64,000 bases of DNA from Catenuloplanes niger (GTDB lineage: Bacteria > Actinomycetota > Actinomycetes > Mycobacteriales > Micromonosporaceae), in NCBI RefSeq assembly GCF_031458255.1, contig NZ_JAVDYC010000001.1, forward strand, positions 2,985,001-3,049,000, given 5' to 3'. Numbering within the stretch: the stretch's first letter is position 1; each line of letters starts with the position of its first letter. The notes under the pieces were generated by a model. The model was given only the letters and a program-made list of their open reading frames with translations, did not search any database and was not told the origin of the DNA. This document shows, one piece after another, positions 7,763 through 19,511 of the stretch. Made by a program: the position numbers and the translations under genes.

Positions 7763-9502
7763 TCAGGCGCGGACCGCGCCGACCGACGCGTCGACCGCCG
7801 GGAGCCGCAGCACGAAACTGGCCCCGGACGGCTGGTGCGGGCGGTACGTCACGTCGCCGCTGTTCGCGACCGCGAGCTGGCGCACGATGTAGAGCCCCAG
7901 CCCGGTCCCCTTCTTGGTCGGGGCCACCCCGCTGTTCGCCCGCGCGAACCGGTCGAACAGGTGCGGCACGAAGTCCTCCGGCACGCCCTCGCCCGAGTCG
8001 CTGATCTCGATCTCGACGCCGCCCGCGGTGGACAGGCCGCGGATCAGGATCGGTGGCTCGCCGTACTTCAGGCTGTTGCCGATCAGGTTGACCAGCATCT
8101 GGTGCAGCTGACGCGGGTCGGCGAAGACCCGCAGCCGGTCGTCCACGGTGACCGTGATGCCGGCCCGCTGCTGCACCGGCAGGTGGGCCAGCGCCTCCGC
8201 GATCGCGTCCGCCAGCCGCAGCGGCGCCGGGTGCGCGAACAGCGTGTCCGCGTCGACCTGGGTGAGCGTGAGGATCTCCTCGACGTACCCGCTCATGCTG
8301 GCGGCCGTGGCCGCGATCCGGTCGACATCGCGGCGCTTGGCCCGGTCGTCGGTGTCGTCCCACATGTCGGTGAGCAGCTCGCAGTACCCGCTGATGGTGG
8401 CGATCGGCTGCCGCACGTCGTGGGTGAGCATCGCGACCATGTCGGCCACCCGCTGGTTCGCGGCCTGCAGCTCCGCGTTCGCCGACTGCAGGTCGCGGGC
8501 GCGGGCGGCCAGTTCCTCCCGGTACGCCCGCTGCTCCTCCTGCCGGCGGACCCGCTCGGAGATGTCCAGCAGCTGCGTGCTGAAGTGCAGCGGCTCGCCC
8601 AGCTCGTCGCGGATGATCGTGCTGGTCACCTCGACCGGCACGACACGCCCGGAGGTGTGCCGCAGCCCGACCGTGGCGGTGAAGCCCGGGATGTCACCGG
8701 CCAGCGAGCGGGCGGCCAGCCCGGCCAGCCCGGCCGCCTCGTCCGGGCGCAGGATCTCCGGCCACCCGCCCGGCGGCGGGATCTCCGGCGGATGTCCGAG
8801 CAGCGCGCCGAACGCCCGGTTGACCCGCTCGATCTCGCCGTCCGGCCGGGTGACCACCATGCCCAGCATGGAGTTGTCGAACAGACCGCGGAACTCGGCC
8901 TCGCTGGCGCGCAGCGCGGCGCGGTTCCGGCCGGCGCGGGCCGCGGTGAAGGCCGCGACCAGGCCCAGCGTGCCGAGCCCCGCCGCGATCGACTGCACGG
9001 CGACGTTCGCGCCCAGCACCGGGCCGTAGAGGCCGTCGACCGGCACCGCGGCGACGATGCGGCCACCCGCTCCGGGGACCGGCTGCGCGTCGAAGTACCG
9101 CTCGGTGGCCGCCGTGCCGTAGTGGCCGGAGTCCGCACCGGTCAGCGCCTCGGCGATCAGCGGATCCTGGCTGGCCAGCGGCAGCGGCCAGGGCGGCAGG
9201 CTGTCGCTGCTGGCGACCAGCCGGTCGTCGGCGTCGAGGAGGTAGACCTGGGCGCCGTCGATCGAGATCGCGTGCGCCAGGTACCGGCCGAGCTGGCCGG
9301 ACCGCCCGTCGCCGCCGGTGCTCAGTTCCGAGACCGCGCGGGCGGTGAGCCGCACCCGCTCACCGAACCGGTCCTGCATGGCGCGCTCGCCACGCTCCTT
9401 GACCCAGAACACGGCCCCGGCACCGACGGCACAGAGCAGCAACCACACGGCCAGGGGCAGCGCGAGATACCGCCAGTCGGTTCGAACGATTCGGCTCAGC
9501 AC
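7763..9502 (-). CDS. Membrane sensor histidine kinase with extracellular sensor and PAS domain
   Basis: This 579-residue protein has TM1 at about 13-33, an extracytoplasmic Cache-like domain (35-160; VYLLDADDRLVASSD), and TM2 at about 165-190. A PAS domain follows (195-315; FRGLFDNSMLGMVVTRPDG), then a coiled coil. The HisKA helix carries the H-box MLTHDVRQPIATISGY near residue 358, and the ATPase domain has an N-box (NLIGNSLKYG), DSGEGVPEDF and GTGLGLYIV. All catalytic motifs are present, so it should autophosphorylate. It is the third gene of the operon with the chemoreceptor and the triple-CheW protein (28 bp downstream of the latter). No response regulator is adjacent. Confidence 0.92.
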   Translation of the reverse strand: MLSRIVRTDWRYLALPLAVWLLLCAVGAGAVFWVKERGERAMQDRFGERVRLTARAVSELSTGGDGRSGQLGRYLAHAISIDGAQVYLLDADDRLVASSDSLPPWPLPLASQDPLIAEALTGADSGHYGTAATERYFDAQPVPGAGGRIVAAVPVDGLYGPVLGANVAVQSIAAGLGTLGLVAAFTAARAGRNRAALRASEAEFRGLFDNSMLGMVVTRPDGEIERVNRAFGALLGHPPEIPPPGGWPEILRPDEAAGLAGLAARSLAGDIPGFTATVGLRHTSGRVVPVEVTSTIIRDELGEPLHFSTQLLDISERVRRQEEQRAYREELAARARDLQSANAELQAANQRVADMVAMLTHDVRQPIATISGYCELLTDMWDDTDDRAKRRDVDRIAATAASMSGYVEEILTLTQVDADTLFAHPAPLRLADAIAEALAHLPVQQRAGITVTVDDRLRVFADPRQLHQMLVNLIGNSLKYGEPPILIRGLSTAGGVEIEISDSGEGVPEDFVPHLFDRFARANSGVAPTKKGTGLGLYIVRQLAVANSGDVTYRPHQPSGASFVLRLPAVDASVGAVRA

Positions 9503-9530
9503 GCGCGCCGTACCCCCTCAAGGCCTCTGT

Positions 9531-11080
9531 TCAGAACGCGAGTTCCGCCGCGGCGATCCGATGAAGATCGATGTGCGGCATCATCCGGCCCTGCTCCTCG
9601 GTGCCGATCTTCACGAGCGGGCTGTTGCTCAGCGACAGCCCGCTGTACTCGTTCTCGCCGCCGGACTCCTCCCAGACCGAGTTCTCGATGGCGTGCAGCG
9701 CCGGGACGATGAAGCCGACCGCACTGGTGCCGCCACCGTCCTGCTCGACGGCGACGAGCAGCACCCGCGAGGTGACCGGGTCGATCTCCTGCCAGTGGCC
9801 GAGCAGCGTGGGCAGGCACAGCAGCGGGACGGACGTGCGCCGGTGCGTGAAGACGCCGCGGATCGCACCGCCCGCGTCCAGCGGAATGATCTCCTGCGGG
9901 TACGGCAGGATCTCCCCGATCTGGGACAGCAGCGTCGCCGCCTCCACCCCCACGCTGTAGGTGAGGAACTTCCGCACGCTCTGCACCACGCGCCGGCCCT
10001 CGCGGGTGCGCTGCGCGCCGACGCGCGGCGGCTCGGCCGGCGGGCCGCCGCCCTGCCCGGTGGCGGCCGCGGCCTTGCCCGGGTCGAGCGGCAGGCCGAG
10101 CGCGGCGAGCGCGTCCAGCTCCGCGTCCCGGCGCATGGCGGCGCCGTCGACCATCACGTACTGCCGGCCGCCCTCGTACTGCAGCACGCCGGAGAGGAAC
10201 TCGGACTTCGGCATGCCGAGCGGCGGCAGCGGCAGCACGTCCGAGTTCGGTACCGACGCGATGTGCGCGACGTCGTTGACGGTGAGCACGATCAGGCCGC
10301 GGGGCAGCGCGAGGACGACGCCGCGCAGCGGGCCGTCCTCGATCATCCCGCCCAGGCCGAGCAGGCCCAGCGGGTCGACCGCGGGCACCGCGTGGCCGTG
10401 CAGGTGCACCACGCCGCGGCAGGCCGGCCCGTCCAGCGGGGACGAGCGCACGGTCAGCGTCGGGATCACCGAGTGGACGTCGTTGACCTCCATCGCCAGT
10501 CCGATCGCGCCACAGGTGATCAGCATGACGGTACGGCGGGAGGCGTCCGCGACCACGCCCTCCGCCTCGACCGGCACACCGCGCGGCCCGGTGTCCCGGA
10601 CCACCGGCATGCCCGGCAGCGCCGCGATCGCCTCCGCGTCCAGCAGCGACACCACGGCGTCGTCGTCCGGGCGCTCGAAACTGTGCGAGAACAGCGACGG
10701 CAGGCCACCGCCGACCGTCATCCGCATCAGCGCGTCACCGGCGACCCGGCTGACGCCCTCGATCTCGTCCGCGATCAGGCCGAAGACCCGGCCCTCCTGG
10801 GCGACGATCACGATGACCTGGTCGTCGGCGGTCTCCTCGATGCCCTGCAACTGCCGCATGTCCAGCACCGGGATGACCAGGTGCCGCAGGTTGACGGCGC
10901 CGACCAGGCCGGGCGCGCGGGCAGGCAGCGGGCTGAACGCCGGCGGGCAGGGAATGACCTCGCGCAGCTCGGTGAGCGGCAGCGCGACCCGGATCCGGTC
11001 GATCCGGAACACCCCGAAGAGCGTGTCGGCGCTGGCGTGCAGGCCGACGAAGTCCGACTGGGCGTCCAGCATCGCGCTGG

Positions 11081-11084
<4 letters not shown>
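9531..11084 (-). CDS. Protein with three tandem CheW-like domains
   Basis: The 517 residues divide into three CheW-type units at about 20-160, 190-330 and 370-510. The first has [21 protein letters not shown] and [18 protein letters not shown], the usual CheW strand pattern. The second has [22 protein letters not shown] and [19 protein letters not shown]. The third is more divergent ([42 protein letters not shown]). CheW domains link chemoreceptors to CheA; several in one chain could build a receptor scaffold. The gene overlaps the upstream chemoreceptor gene by 4 bp (ATGA). No cheA is seen in the window, so the partner may be encoded elsewhere or be the adjacent kinase. Confidence 0.85.
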
Positions 11085-14065
<2,981 letters not shown>

Positions 14066-14380
14066 TGTGTTGCTCCCCTTCGGCGCGGTCCCCGCCCTGC
14101 TTCCAGTCCTCTGATCGGCACCTGAAACACAACCTTGAGACAACCGAGCCGCAACCGTTCAGATGTCCGGGTCGGATGTCCGGAGGGTAGGCCGGCCCGT
14201 CCCGGTCCCGTGGCGAATCACCGAAATCCGGCGTGCCCCCGGTGGCCGCCGAGCAATCGCGGTGTCCCCCGGTTGCCGTTCGGTGCCGGGCTAAGGGCCG
14301 CTCCGGGCTCCCCGATATGGCTCGTCGCCGCCGCGAGCGGCACCCCCTCGAAGCCAGCCCTCTATCGAAGGTTCCGGATA

Positions 14381-15823
14381 ATGCGCCTCACCCCCCGGCG
14401 CGGCACTCGACGTACCGTCACGATCGTCGCGCTCGCCGCCGTCACGCTCGCCCTGCCGGCCGCGGTCATCGCGGCCTCCCAGCCCACCCAGACGCCATAC
14501 AATGCCCGTGCGATCACCATGACGTCCGCCGCACCCGCCGCCGCCAGCGCCGAGGGGGTCCTCGACGGCTCCGGCGCCACCGCCAACCCCGGCTGGACCG
14601 CCGGTTCCAGCGCGGGCCCGGTCACGGTTCGCCGCGTCTCCGGCGTCGCCGGCCCGTTCACCGCGAAGACCGCGATGGAGCTGACCCGCACCGCGACCGG
14701 CAGCGGCACCGGCGGCGGCTGGGCGCTCGCGCTCGCGCCGCTGCGCAACCCGCAGACGTTCTTCGTCCCCGGCAAGGTCTACCGGATGGAGGCCTGGGTC
14801 CGGGACACCCGCTCGTCCGGCATGTCGATCGGCATGCTGCTGGCCAACGGCAACTACGGCAACCGGCCCGCGGACGCCGCGGTCTACGGCAAGTACGCGG
14901 ACACGGCCTGGCACCTGATCACCCGTACCTTCGTGGCCACCGCGGCCGGCAAGGCCGACACCGCCGTCTACCTGGCGCTGCCGTCCTCCGGTGCGTTCGG
15001 GTTCCAGGTCACCGGCGTCAGCGTCAAGGAGTTCGCGGCCGCGCTGCCGGCGCGGACCGACATCACGCCGGAGAAGATCCTCTCGTTCGCGGGCAAGGCC
15101 GGCACCGCGCCGAACGCGGCGCACTGGAACCACGAGACCGGCGGCAACGGCTGGGGCAACGAGGAGGTCCAGACGTACACGAAGAGCCTGGACAACGCGT
15201 ACCTGAACGGTGCCGGCAAGCTGCACATCACGGCCCGTAAGCAGACGGTCAAGGGCACCGACGGCATCACCCGCGACTACACCAGCGCCCGGCTGACCAC
15301 GGAGGGCAAGGTGACGGTGCGGGCCGGCTCGTACGTCGAGGCGGAGATCGTCGCACCGGTCGGCGCGGGCGTGTGGCCGGCGTTCTGGACGGTCGGCACC
15401 GCCACCCGCACCCAGGGCTGGCCCGCCGCCGGCGAGCTGGACATCCTCGAGGGCTGGGGCGCCACGCCGACGATCGCGCACAGCGCCATGCACATGGCCA
15501 AGGCCGGTGCCCCGAAGACCGACCTGCCGTACGGCTGGGGCGAGGCCGGCGGCTCGACCGACCTCCGCGAGTCGCTGGACGCCCGGCCGCACCGGTACGG
15601 CGTGTACTTCGACCGCAACGTGGTCCGCTTCTACATCGACCGCAAGCCGACGATGACGGTGTGGGCCGCGGACGCGATCTCCTCCGGCCGCACCTGGCCG
15701 TTCGGCGGCGACCAGTTCCTGGTACTGAACGTGGCGGTGGCGAGCGGCACGCCCACCACCCCGATGCCCCGCACCATGACGGTCGGCGACATCTTCGTCC
15801 ACGAGGGCGGCACGCCCTTCTAG
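14381..15823 (+). CDS. Secreted glycoside hydrolase family 16 protein with N-terminal carbohydrate-binding-like domain
   Basis: The ATG at 14381 gives 480 residues with a signal peptide ([20 protein letters not shown], cut near residue 30-35). Residues 45-175 look like a jelly-roll carbohydrate-binding module ([36 protein letters not shown]). The GH16 catalytic domain spans 190-480: [13 protein letters not shown], the active-site motif [10 protein letters not shown] near residue 352 with nucleophile and acid/base Glu, and [22 protein letters not shown]16 enzymes cut beta-1,3/1,4-glucans, agars or related glycans; the lack of the extra Met residue bulge typical of some subfamilies was not checked. 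The TAG stop is part of the target duplication of the IS5 element that follows, so the protein appears intact. Confidence 0.9.
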   Translation: MRLTPRRGTRRTVTIVALAAVTLALPAAVIAASQPTQTPYNARAITMTSAAPAAASAEGVLDGSGATANPGWTAGSSAGPVTVRRVSGVAGPFTAKTAMELTRTATGSGTGGGWALALAPLRNPQTFFVPGKVYRMEAWVRDTRSSGMSIGMLLANGNYGNRPADAAVYGKYADTAWHLITRTFVATAAGKADTAVYLALPSSGAFGFQVTGVSVKEFAAALPARTDITPEKILSFAGKAGTAPNAAHWNHETGGNGWGNEEVQTYTKSLDNAYLNGAGKLHITARKQTVKGTDGITRDYTSARLTTEGKVTVRAGSYVEAEIVAPVGAGVWPAFWTVGTATRTQGWPAAGELDILEGWGATPTIAHSAMHMAKAGAPKTDLPYGWGEAGGSTDLRESLDARPHRYGVYFDRNVVRFYIDRKPTMTVWAADAISSGRTWPFGGDQFLVLNVAVASGTPTTPMPRTMTVGDIFVHEGGTPF

Positions 15824-16842
15824 AGCGTGTATCGAAGTCAGAGCCAGATGTTGATGCAGGCGATCTGGACGGTGGCTTCGTAGCGGACGGCGAGTTTGTC
15901 GTACCGGGTCGCGACCGCGCGGTGCTGCTTCAGCCGGCTGATCCCGCGTTCGATGGTGTTCCGTTGTTTGTACCGCTCAGCATCGAAGTCGTAGGGCCGG
16001 CCGCCGGCTGCACCCTTCCGGGTGCGGCCGGCGGCCTGGTCGGTCTTGATCGGGATGACACAGGTGATCCGGCGGCGGCGCAGATAGGCGCGGTTGGCCC
16101 GGCTGGAGTAGGCCTTATCGGCCATCACCGCCTCCGGCCGGGTTCTCGTCCGGCCGGACAGTTTCACGACCTTCACCCGTTCCAAGACCTTGACGAACTG
16201 CGGGCTGTCGCCCCGGTGCCCGGCCGTGACCACGATCGCCATGGGCTTGCATCCCTGCTCACAGGCCAGATGAACCTTTGTCGTCCAGCCGCCACGCGAC
16301 CGGCCCAACCCGTGATCGTCAGGCTCCGGATCACCGACACCGCCCGGCGGCTCCGCCTGCCCGGCGCTGTCGCGGCGTGCTCCGGCGGCATGCTGATGCG
16401 CCCGCGCGATGGTCGAATCAACCGACAGATTCCAGATGATCGCGCCCACCGCCTCGGCCAAAGCTTGCAGCCGGGCGAGGATTCTCGACCAGGTCCCGTT
16501 GCGTTGCCACCGGCGAAACAAAGCGTATGCCGCGGACCATGACCCGTAACACGGCGGTATGTCCCGCCATGCACAGCCGACCCTCACCCGCCATCGGATC
16601 GCGTCGATCACCGTCCGTCGGCACGTCGCAGGCGGGCGGCCGGAACGCCGCTGGTCAGGAACAGAAAGCAACGGCTCCAGACGCGCCCACTGCACGTCGG
16701 TCAGGTCATGCCGCCGCAACACCGCTAAGGTGTCCACGAGGTCTCCGGTATTCAGGTGTTTCTTGGTCGAAAAACCTTCTACCGGAGACCTCGCCTATTT
16801 CAGCCACGACGCGCCGCAACCCTCGTGGACTTCGATACACGC
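15824..16842. mobile_element. Complete IS5-family insertion sequence (about 1.02 kb)
   Basis: The ends are perfect inverted repeats when the flanking CTAG is included: TAGAGCGTGTATCGAAGTC at 15821-15839 and its complement at 16828-16846. CTAG flanks both sides (15820-15823 and 16843-16846), fitting a short target duplication of the IS5/IS427 type. One intact transposase gene fills the element. Joining the flanks leaves the GH16 stop codon in place, so the insertion did not truncate that gene. It did separate the gene from its terminator at 16871-16919. Confidence 0.92.
15838..16737 (-). CDS. IS5-family DDE transposase
   Basis: The 299-residue protein starts at a GTG and carries the DDE triad: Asp107 in [12 protein letters not shown], Asp207 in [17 protein letters not shown], Glu263 in [24 protein letters not shown], whose first residues are the diagnostic signature. 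The N-terminal DUF4096-like part ([14 protein letters not shown]-like, [22 protein letters not shown]) binds the element ends. The frame is continuous with no programmed frameshift needed, so the element may be active. Confidence 0.95.
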   Translation of the reverse strand: MDTLAVLRRHDLTDVQWARLEPLLSVPDQRRSGRPPATCRRTVIDAIRWRVRVGCAWRDIPPCYGSWSAAYALFRRWQRNGTWSRILARLQALAEAVGAIIWNLSVDSTIARAHQHAAGARRDSAGQAEPPGGVGDPEPDDHGLGRSRGGWTTKVHLACEQGCKPMAIVVTAGHRGDSPQFVKVLERVKVVKLSGRTRTRPEAVMADKAYSSRANRAYLRRRRITCVIPIKTDQAAGRTRKGAAGGRPYDFDAERYKQRNTIERGISRLKQHRAVATRYDKLAVRYEATVQIACINIWL

Positions 16843-16870
16843 TCTAGGGCCGCGCTAGCGACCACCCGGT

Positions 16871-16919
16871 GATCCAGGTGTCCCGCACGTCGTTGCCCGA
16901 CGTGCCGGGCACCTGGATC
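16871..16919. terminator. Strong intergenic hairpin terminator
   Basis: A 22-bp stem with two mismatches and a 5-nt loop begins GATCCAGGTG and ends CACCTGGATC. It lies between the GH16 gene (plus) and the GT14 gene (minus), so it probably served both before the IS inserted. Confidence 0.8.
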
Positions 16920-16965
16920 TCGGCGTCTCACGGCCGCGGCGGACCACCGCGGCGACGCGGTGCGG

Positions 16966-17943
16966 TCAGCGGCGCAGTTCGGCGTCGATGCGGTCGAGGA
17001 CGTCCGGGTCGGCCGAGCGGAACTTGCGGGCGAAGAGCCGCCGGGTGCCCGCCGGGTCCGGCGGTGCGGCCGGCGTGAGCGGCGGTGCCCAGCGGGCCAC
17101 CTTGAGCCGGTCGACGTCCGCGCCGGTCAGCCACGGCGGGTGGTGACCGTCCGGGCTGCCGGCCCAGTCGATGTACCACGGGCCCGCGTCGCACGGCGGC
17201 AGCGCGTCCGCACCGGCCAGCGCCGGGCTGGCCAGCATGGTCGGCACGAACGTCTCCTCCGGGATGAGCGTGGTGCGCCAGAACCGCAGCAGGTCCGGCC
17301 GGTCGTCCACCAGGTCCAGCAGCAGCCGCGCGTGCGCGCCGGAGTAGATCTTCCAGTGCCCGCCGGCCCGCAGCTCCAGCTCCGCCGGGACCGTCCGCGG
17401 CCACGGCCAGCGCAACGGCACGCCGCGCAGGTGCAGCACCCGGTCGCGGTGGACGAGGTAGCGGCGGTTGAGCCGCCACAGCCCGCCGTCCGGATGGCGG
17501 GGCGTGCTCCACCGCGCCACCGGCAGCGGCGTGTTCGCGATCCACGACCGCCCCCGCCAGACCGCCAGCTCCCGGACCAGATCGTCCACGCTCATCAGCG
17601 GGTAACACGCGCCGGAGAGCACCACGACGTGCCGGGCGTCGACGGCGCGGACCGCGGCGCGCAGCCCGGTCAGCTCCGCCCGGACCAGCGACCAGCTGGC
17701 CAGCGCGGTCCGGACCCGGTCCACGACGGTGACGTGCGCCGGCAGGCCGGTGGTCATCGCGCGGAAGACCGGCGGCGGGGTGCGCGCGTCGCAGTGCAGG
17801 AACACCGGCACGCCGGGCAGCGCGCGGATCAGCCGGTGCACCTGCGCGGGGTCCGCGTGCGCCAGCAGCACCACGGCGAGCGGCTCGGCTTCCCGGCCCG
17901 CGCGGTGGGCGCACGCCGGGGACGTGCGCGCACGCGGGCTCAT
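16966..17943 (-). CDS. GT14 beta-1,6-N-acetylglucosaminyltransferase/branching-type glycosyltransferase
   Basis: The ATG at 17943 overlaps the flippase stop by 4 bp; the protein has 325 residues. Features of the Core-2/I-branching (GT14) family are LAVVLLAHADPAQVHRLIRAL and VFLHCDARTPPP near the N-terminus. HVVVLSGACYPLMSVDDLV and the C-terminal EETFVPTMLASPALAG complete the pattern; the Glu-Glu pair there matches the family's catalytic region. It should add branching sugar residues, possibly GlcNAc or xylose, to a polysaccharide. It is the last gene of the exopolysaccharide operon. Confidence 0.85.
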   Translation of the reverse strand: MSPRARTSPACAHRAGREAEPLAVVLLAHADPAQVHRLIRALPGVPVFLHCDARTPPPVFRAMTTGLPAHVTVVDRVRTALASWSLVRAELTGLRAAVRAVDARHVVVLSGACYPLMSVDDLVRELAVWRGRSWIANTPLPVARWSTPRHPDGGLWRLNRRYLVHRDRVLHLRGVPLRWPWPRTVPAELELRAGGHWKIYSGAHARLLLDLVDDRPDLLRFWRTTLIPEETFVPTMLASPALAGADALPPCDAGPWYIDWAGSPDGHHPPWLTGADVDRLKVARWAPPLTPAAPPDPAGTRRLFARKFRSADPDVLDRIDAELRR

Positions 17944-19511
17944 GAGCCGCCCCGGCAGGCGCAGGCGTCCGGCGCGGCGCAGGCACAGGCCACACCCGGC
18001 CCGGCCGCAACCGAACCGGCTACACCCGAACCGGCCGCATCCGAGCCGGCCGGGACCGGTGCGGACCGGACCGGTGCGGACGCGGCACGCGGCGGAACCG
18101 TGGCGGGCCGGCGCACACCGGCGAGCACCCGGAAGAACCAGATCACCGTGCCGAGCACCAGCGCTCCGCGTACCGCCAGGAAGAGGGGTGTGTCCGGCGC
18201 GGCCGGGGCCGCGAGGCCGACGGTGACCGACGCGGCGATCAGCGCCCGCAGCCGGGCCGGTGGCGCCGGGACCGGCGCGGTGGCCGCGGCACCCCGGCGC
18301 AGGCCCAGGTAGAGCAGTCCGTACGCGACGACCGTGGCCAGCGCGGCCCCGGCCAGCCCGAGCGGCGGGATCAGCGCCCAGGTGAGCAGCAGGTTCCCCA
18401 CCGCGGCCACGCAGACCGCGACCGCGACCACGCCGGTGTGGCCGGCCGCGACCAGCGCGCGATGCAGCGCGAGCTGCGCGGCGAACGGCACGGCCGCCAC
18501 CACGACCAGCGAGAAGACCCAGTACAGATCCTCCGGCCGGTACGACGGCGGGGCCCACACCCGCAGCACGAACGGCGCGCCGATCGCGACGCCGGCCACC
18601 AGCGGCACCAGCAGCCGGTAGAGCAGGTCGCGGCTGGCCGCCAGCACGGCGGTGCGCTCACCGTCCTCGACGAGCGCGAAGAACCGCGGCATCCACGCGG
18701 TGTTGAGCACGCCGAGCAGCAGGATCGGCCCGGACGCCACGTTGTAGGCGACCTGGTAGCGGGCGACCGCGTCCGGGCCGAGCGCGGCCTGGATCAGCAA
18801 CCGGTCCGCGGTGGAGAGCACCAGCATGCCGAGCACGGCCGGGACCAGCGGCAGCGCGTAGCCGAGCGCGCCGCGCAGCATCGGTGCGTCCGCCGTGCGC
18901 ACCCGGCGCGGCGGTGCCAGCGCCAGCCCGGCCGTGACCGCCACGGCCTGCAGCAGCAGCTGACCGAGCAGGAAGTTCTCCGCGGTCGGCCGCACCACCG
19001 CGACCAGGCCCAGGCTCGCGGCCTCCGCCACCGCCGACTGCAACAGGCTGACCAGCGCGAACGCGGCCAGCCGGTCCTGGCTGCGCAGCAGTCCGAGCGA
19101 CGCGTTGGTGATCGCGGAGAACCCGGCCCAGGTGATCGCGAGCCGCAGCGCGGTCAGTTCGCCGGTCAGGCCGAGCGGCCGGGCCCAGCCGGGTGCGGTG
19201 GCGAGCGCGAGGCCGGTGACCACGAGCGCCACCGCGATCGCGAGCGTGACGATCCGGCGGGCGTCGTCCGGCCCGCGGGTCCCCGGCCGGGCGTACGCGC
19301 GCTGGATCGCGGTCTGCAGCCCGAACCCGCCGACCACGAACAGCACCTGCATGACCGTGTTCGCGGCCGCGACGGTGCCGAACTCGCCGGTGCCGAGGAA
19401 CCGGGTGAGCACCGGCGTCAGCAGCGCGGCACAGCCGAGCTGCACCGCCCAGAGGATCATGTAGAGCGAGTCCCGGCCGAACAGCCGGGACACGTGCGCC
19501 TCGACGCTCAC
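17940..19511 (-). CDS. Polysaccharide flippase (Wzx/MOP superfamily)
   Basis: The 523 residues contain about 12-14 hydrophobic segments in the Polysacc_synt pattern. The N-terminus SRLFGRDSLYMILWAVQLG leads into LTPVLTRFLGTGEFGTVAAANTV, a typical MOP-family opening. The protein would move lipid-linked repeat units across the membrane. Residues after about 480 form an odd tail rich in Ala, Gly, Pro and Cys (GVACACAAPDACACRGGS), encoded by short degenerate DNA repeats. The tail may be a recent extension. The gene overlaps both neighbours by 4 bp. Confidence 0.88.
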   Translation of the reverse strand: MSVEAHVSRLFGRDSLYMILWAVQLGCAALLTPVLTRFLGTGEFGTVAAANTVMQVLFVVGGFGLQTAIQRAYARPGTRGPDDARRIVTLAIAVALVVTGLALATAPGWARPLGLTGELTALRLAITWAGFSAITNASLGLLRSQDRLAAFALVSLLQSAVAEAASLGLVAVVRPTAENFLLGQLLLQAVAVTAGLALAPPRRVRTADAPMLRGALGYALPLVPAVLGMLVLSTADRLLIQAALGPDAVARYQVAYNVASGPILLLGVLNTAWMPRFFALVEDGERTAVLAASRDLLYRLLVPLVAGVAIGAPFVLRVWAPPSYRPEDLYWVFSLVVVAAVPFAAQLALHRALVAAGHTGVVAVAVCVAAVGNLLLTWALIPPLGLAGAALATVVAYGLLYLGLRRGAAATAPVPAPPARLRALIAASVTVGLAAPAAPDTPLFLAVRGALVLGTVIWFFRVLAGVRRPATVPPRAASAPVRSAPVPAGSDAAGSGVAGSVAAGPGVACACAAPDACACRGGS

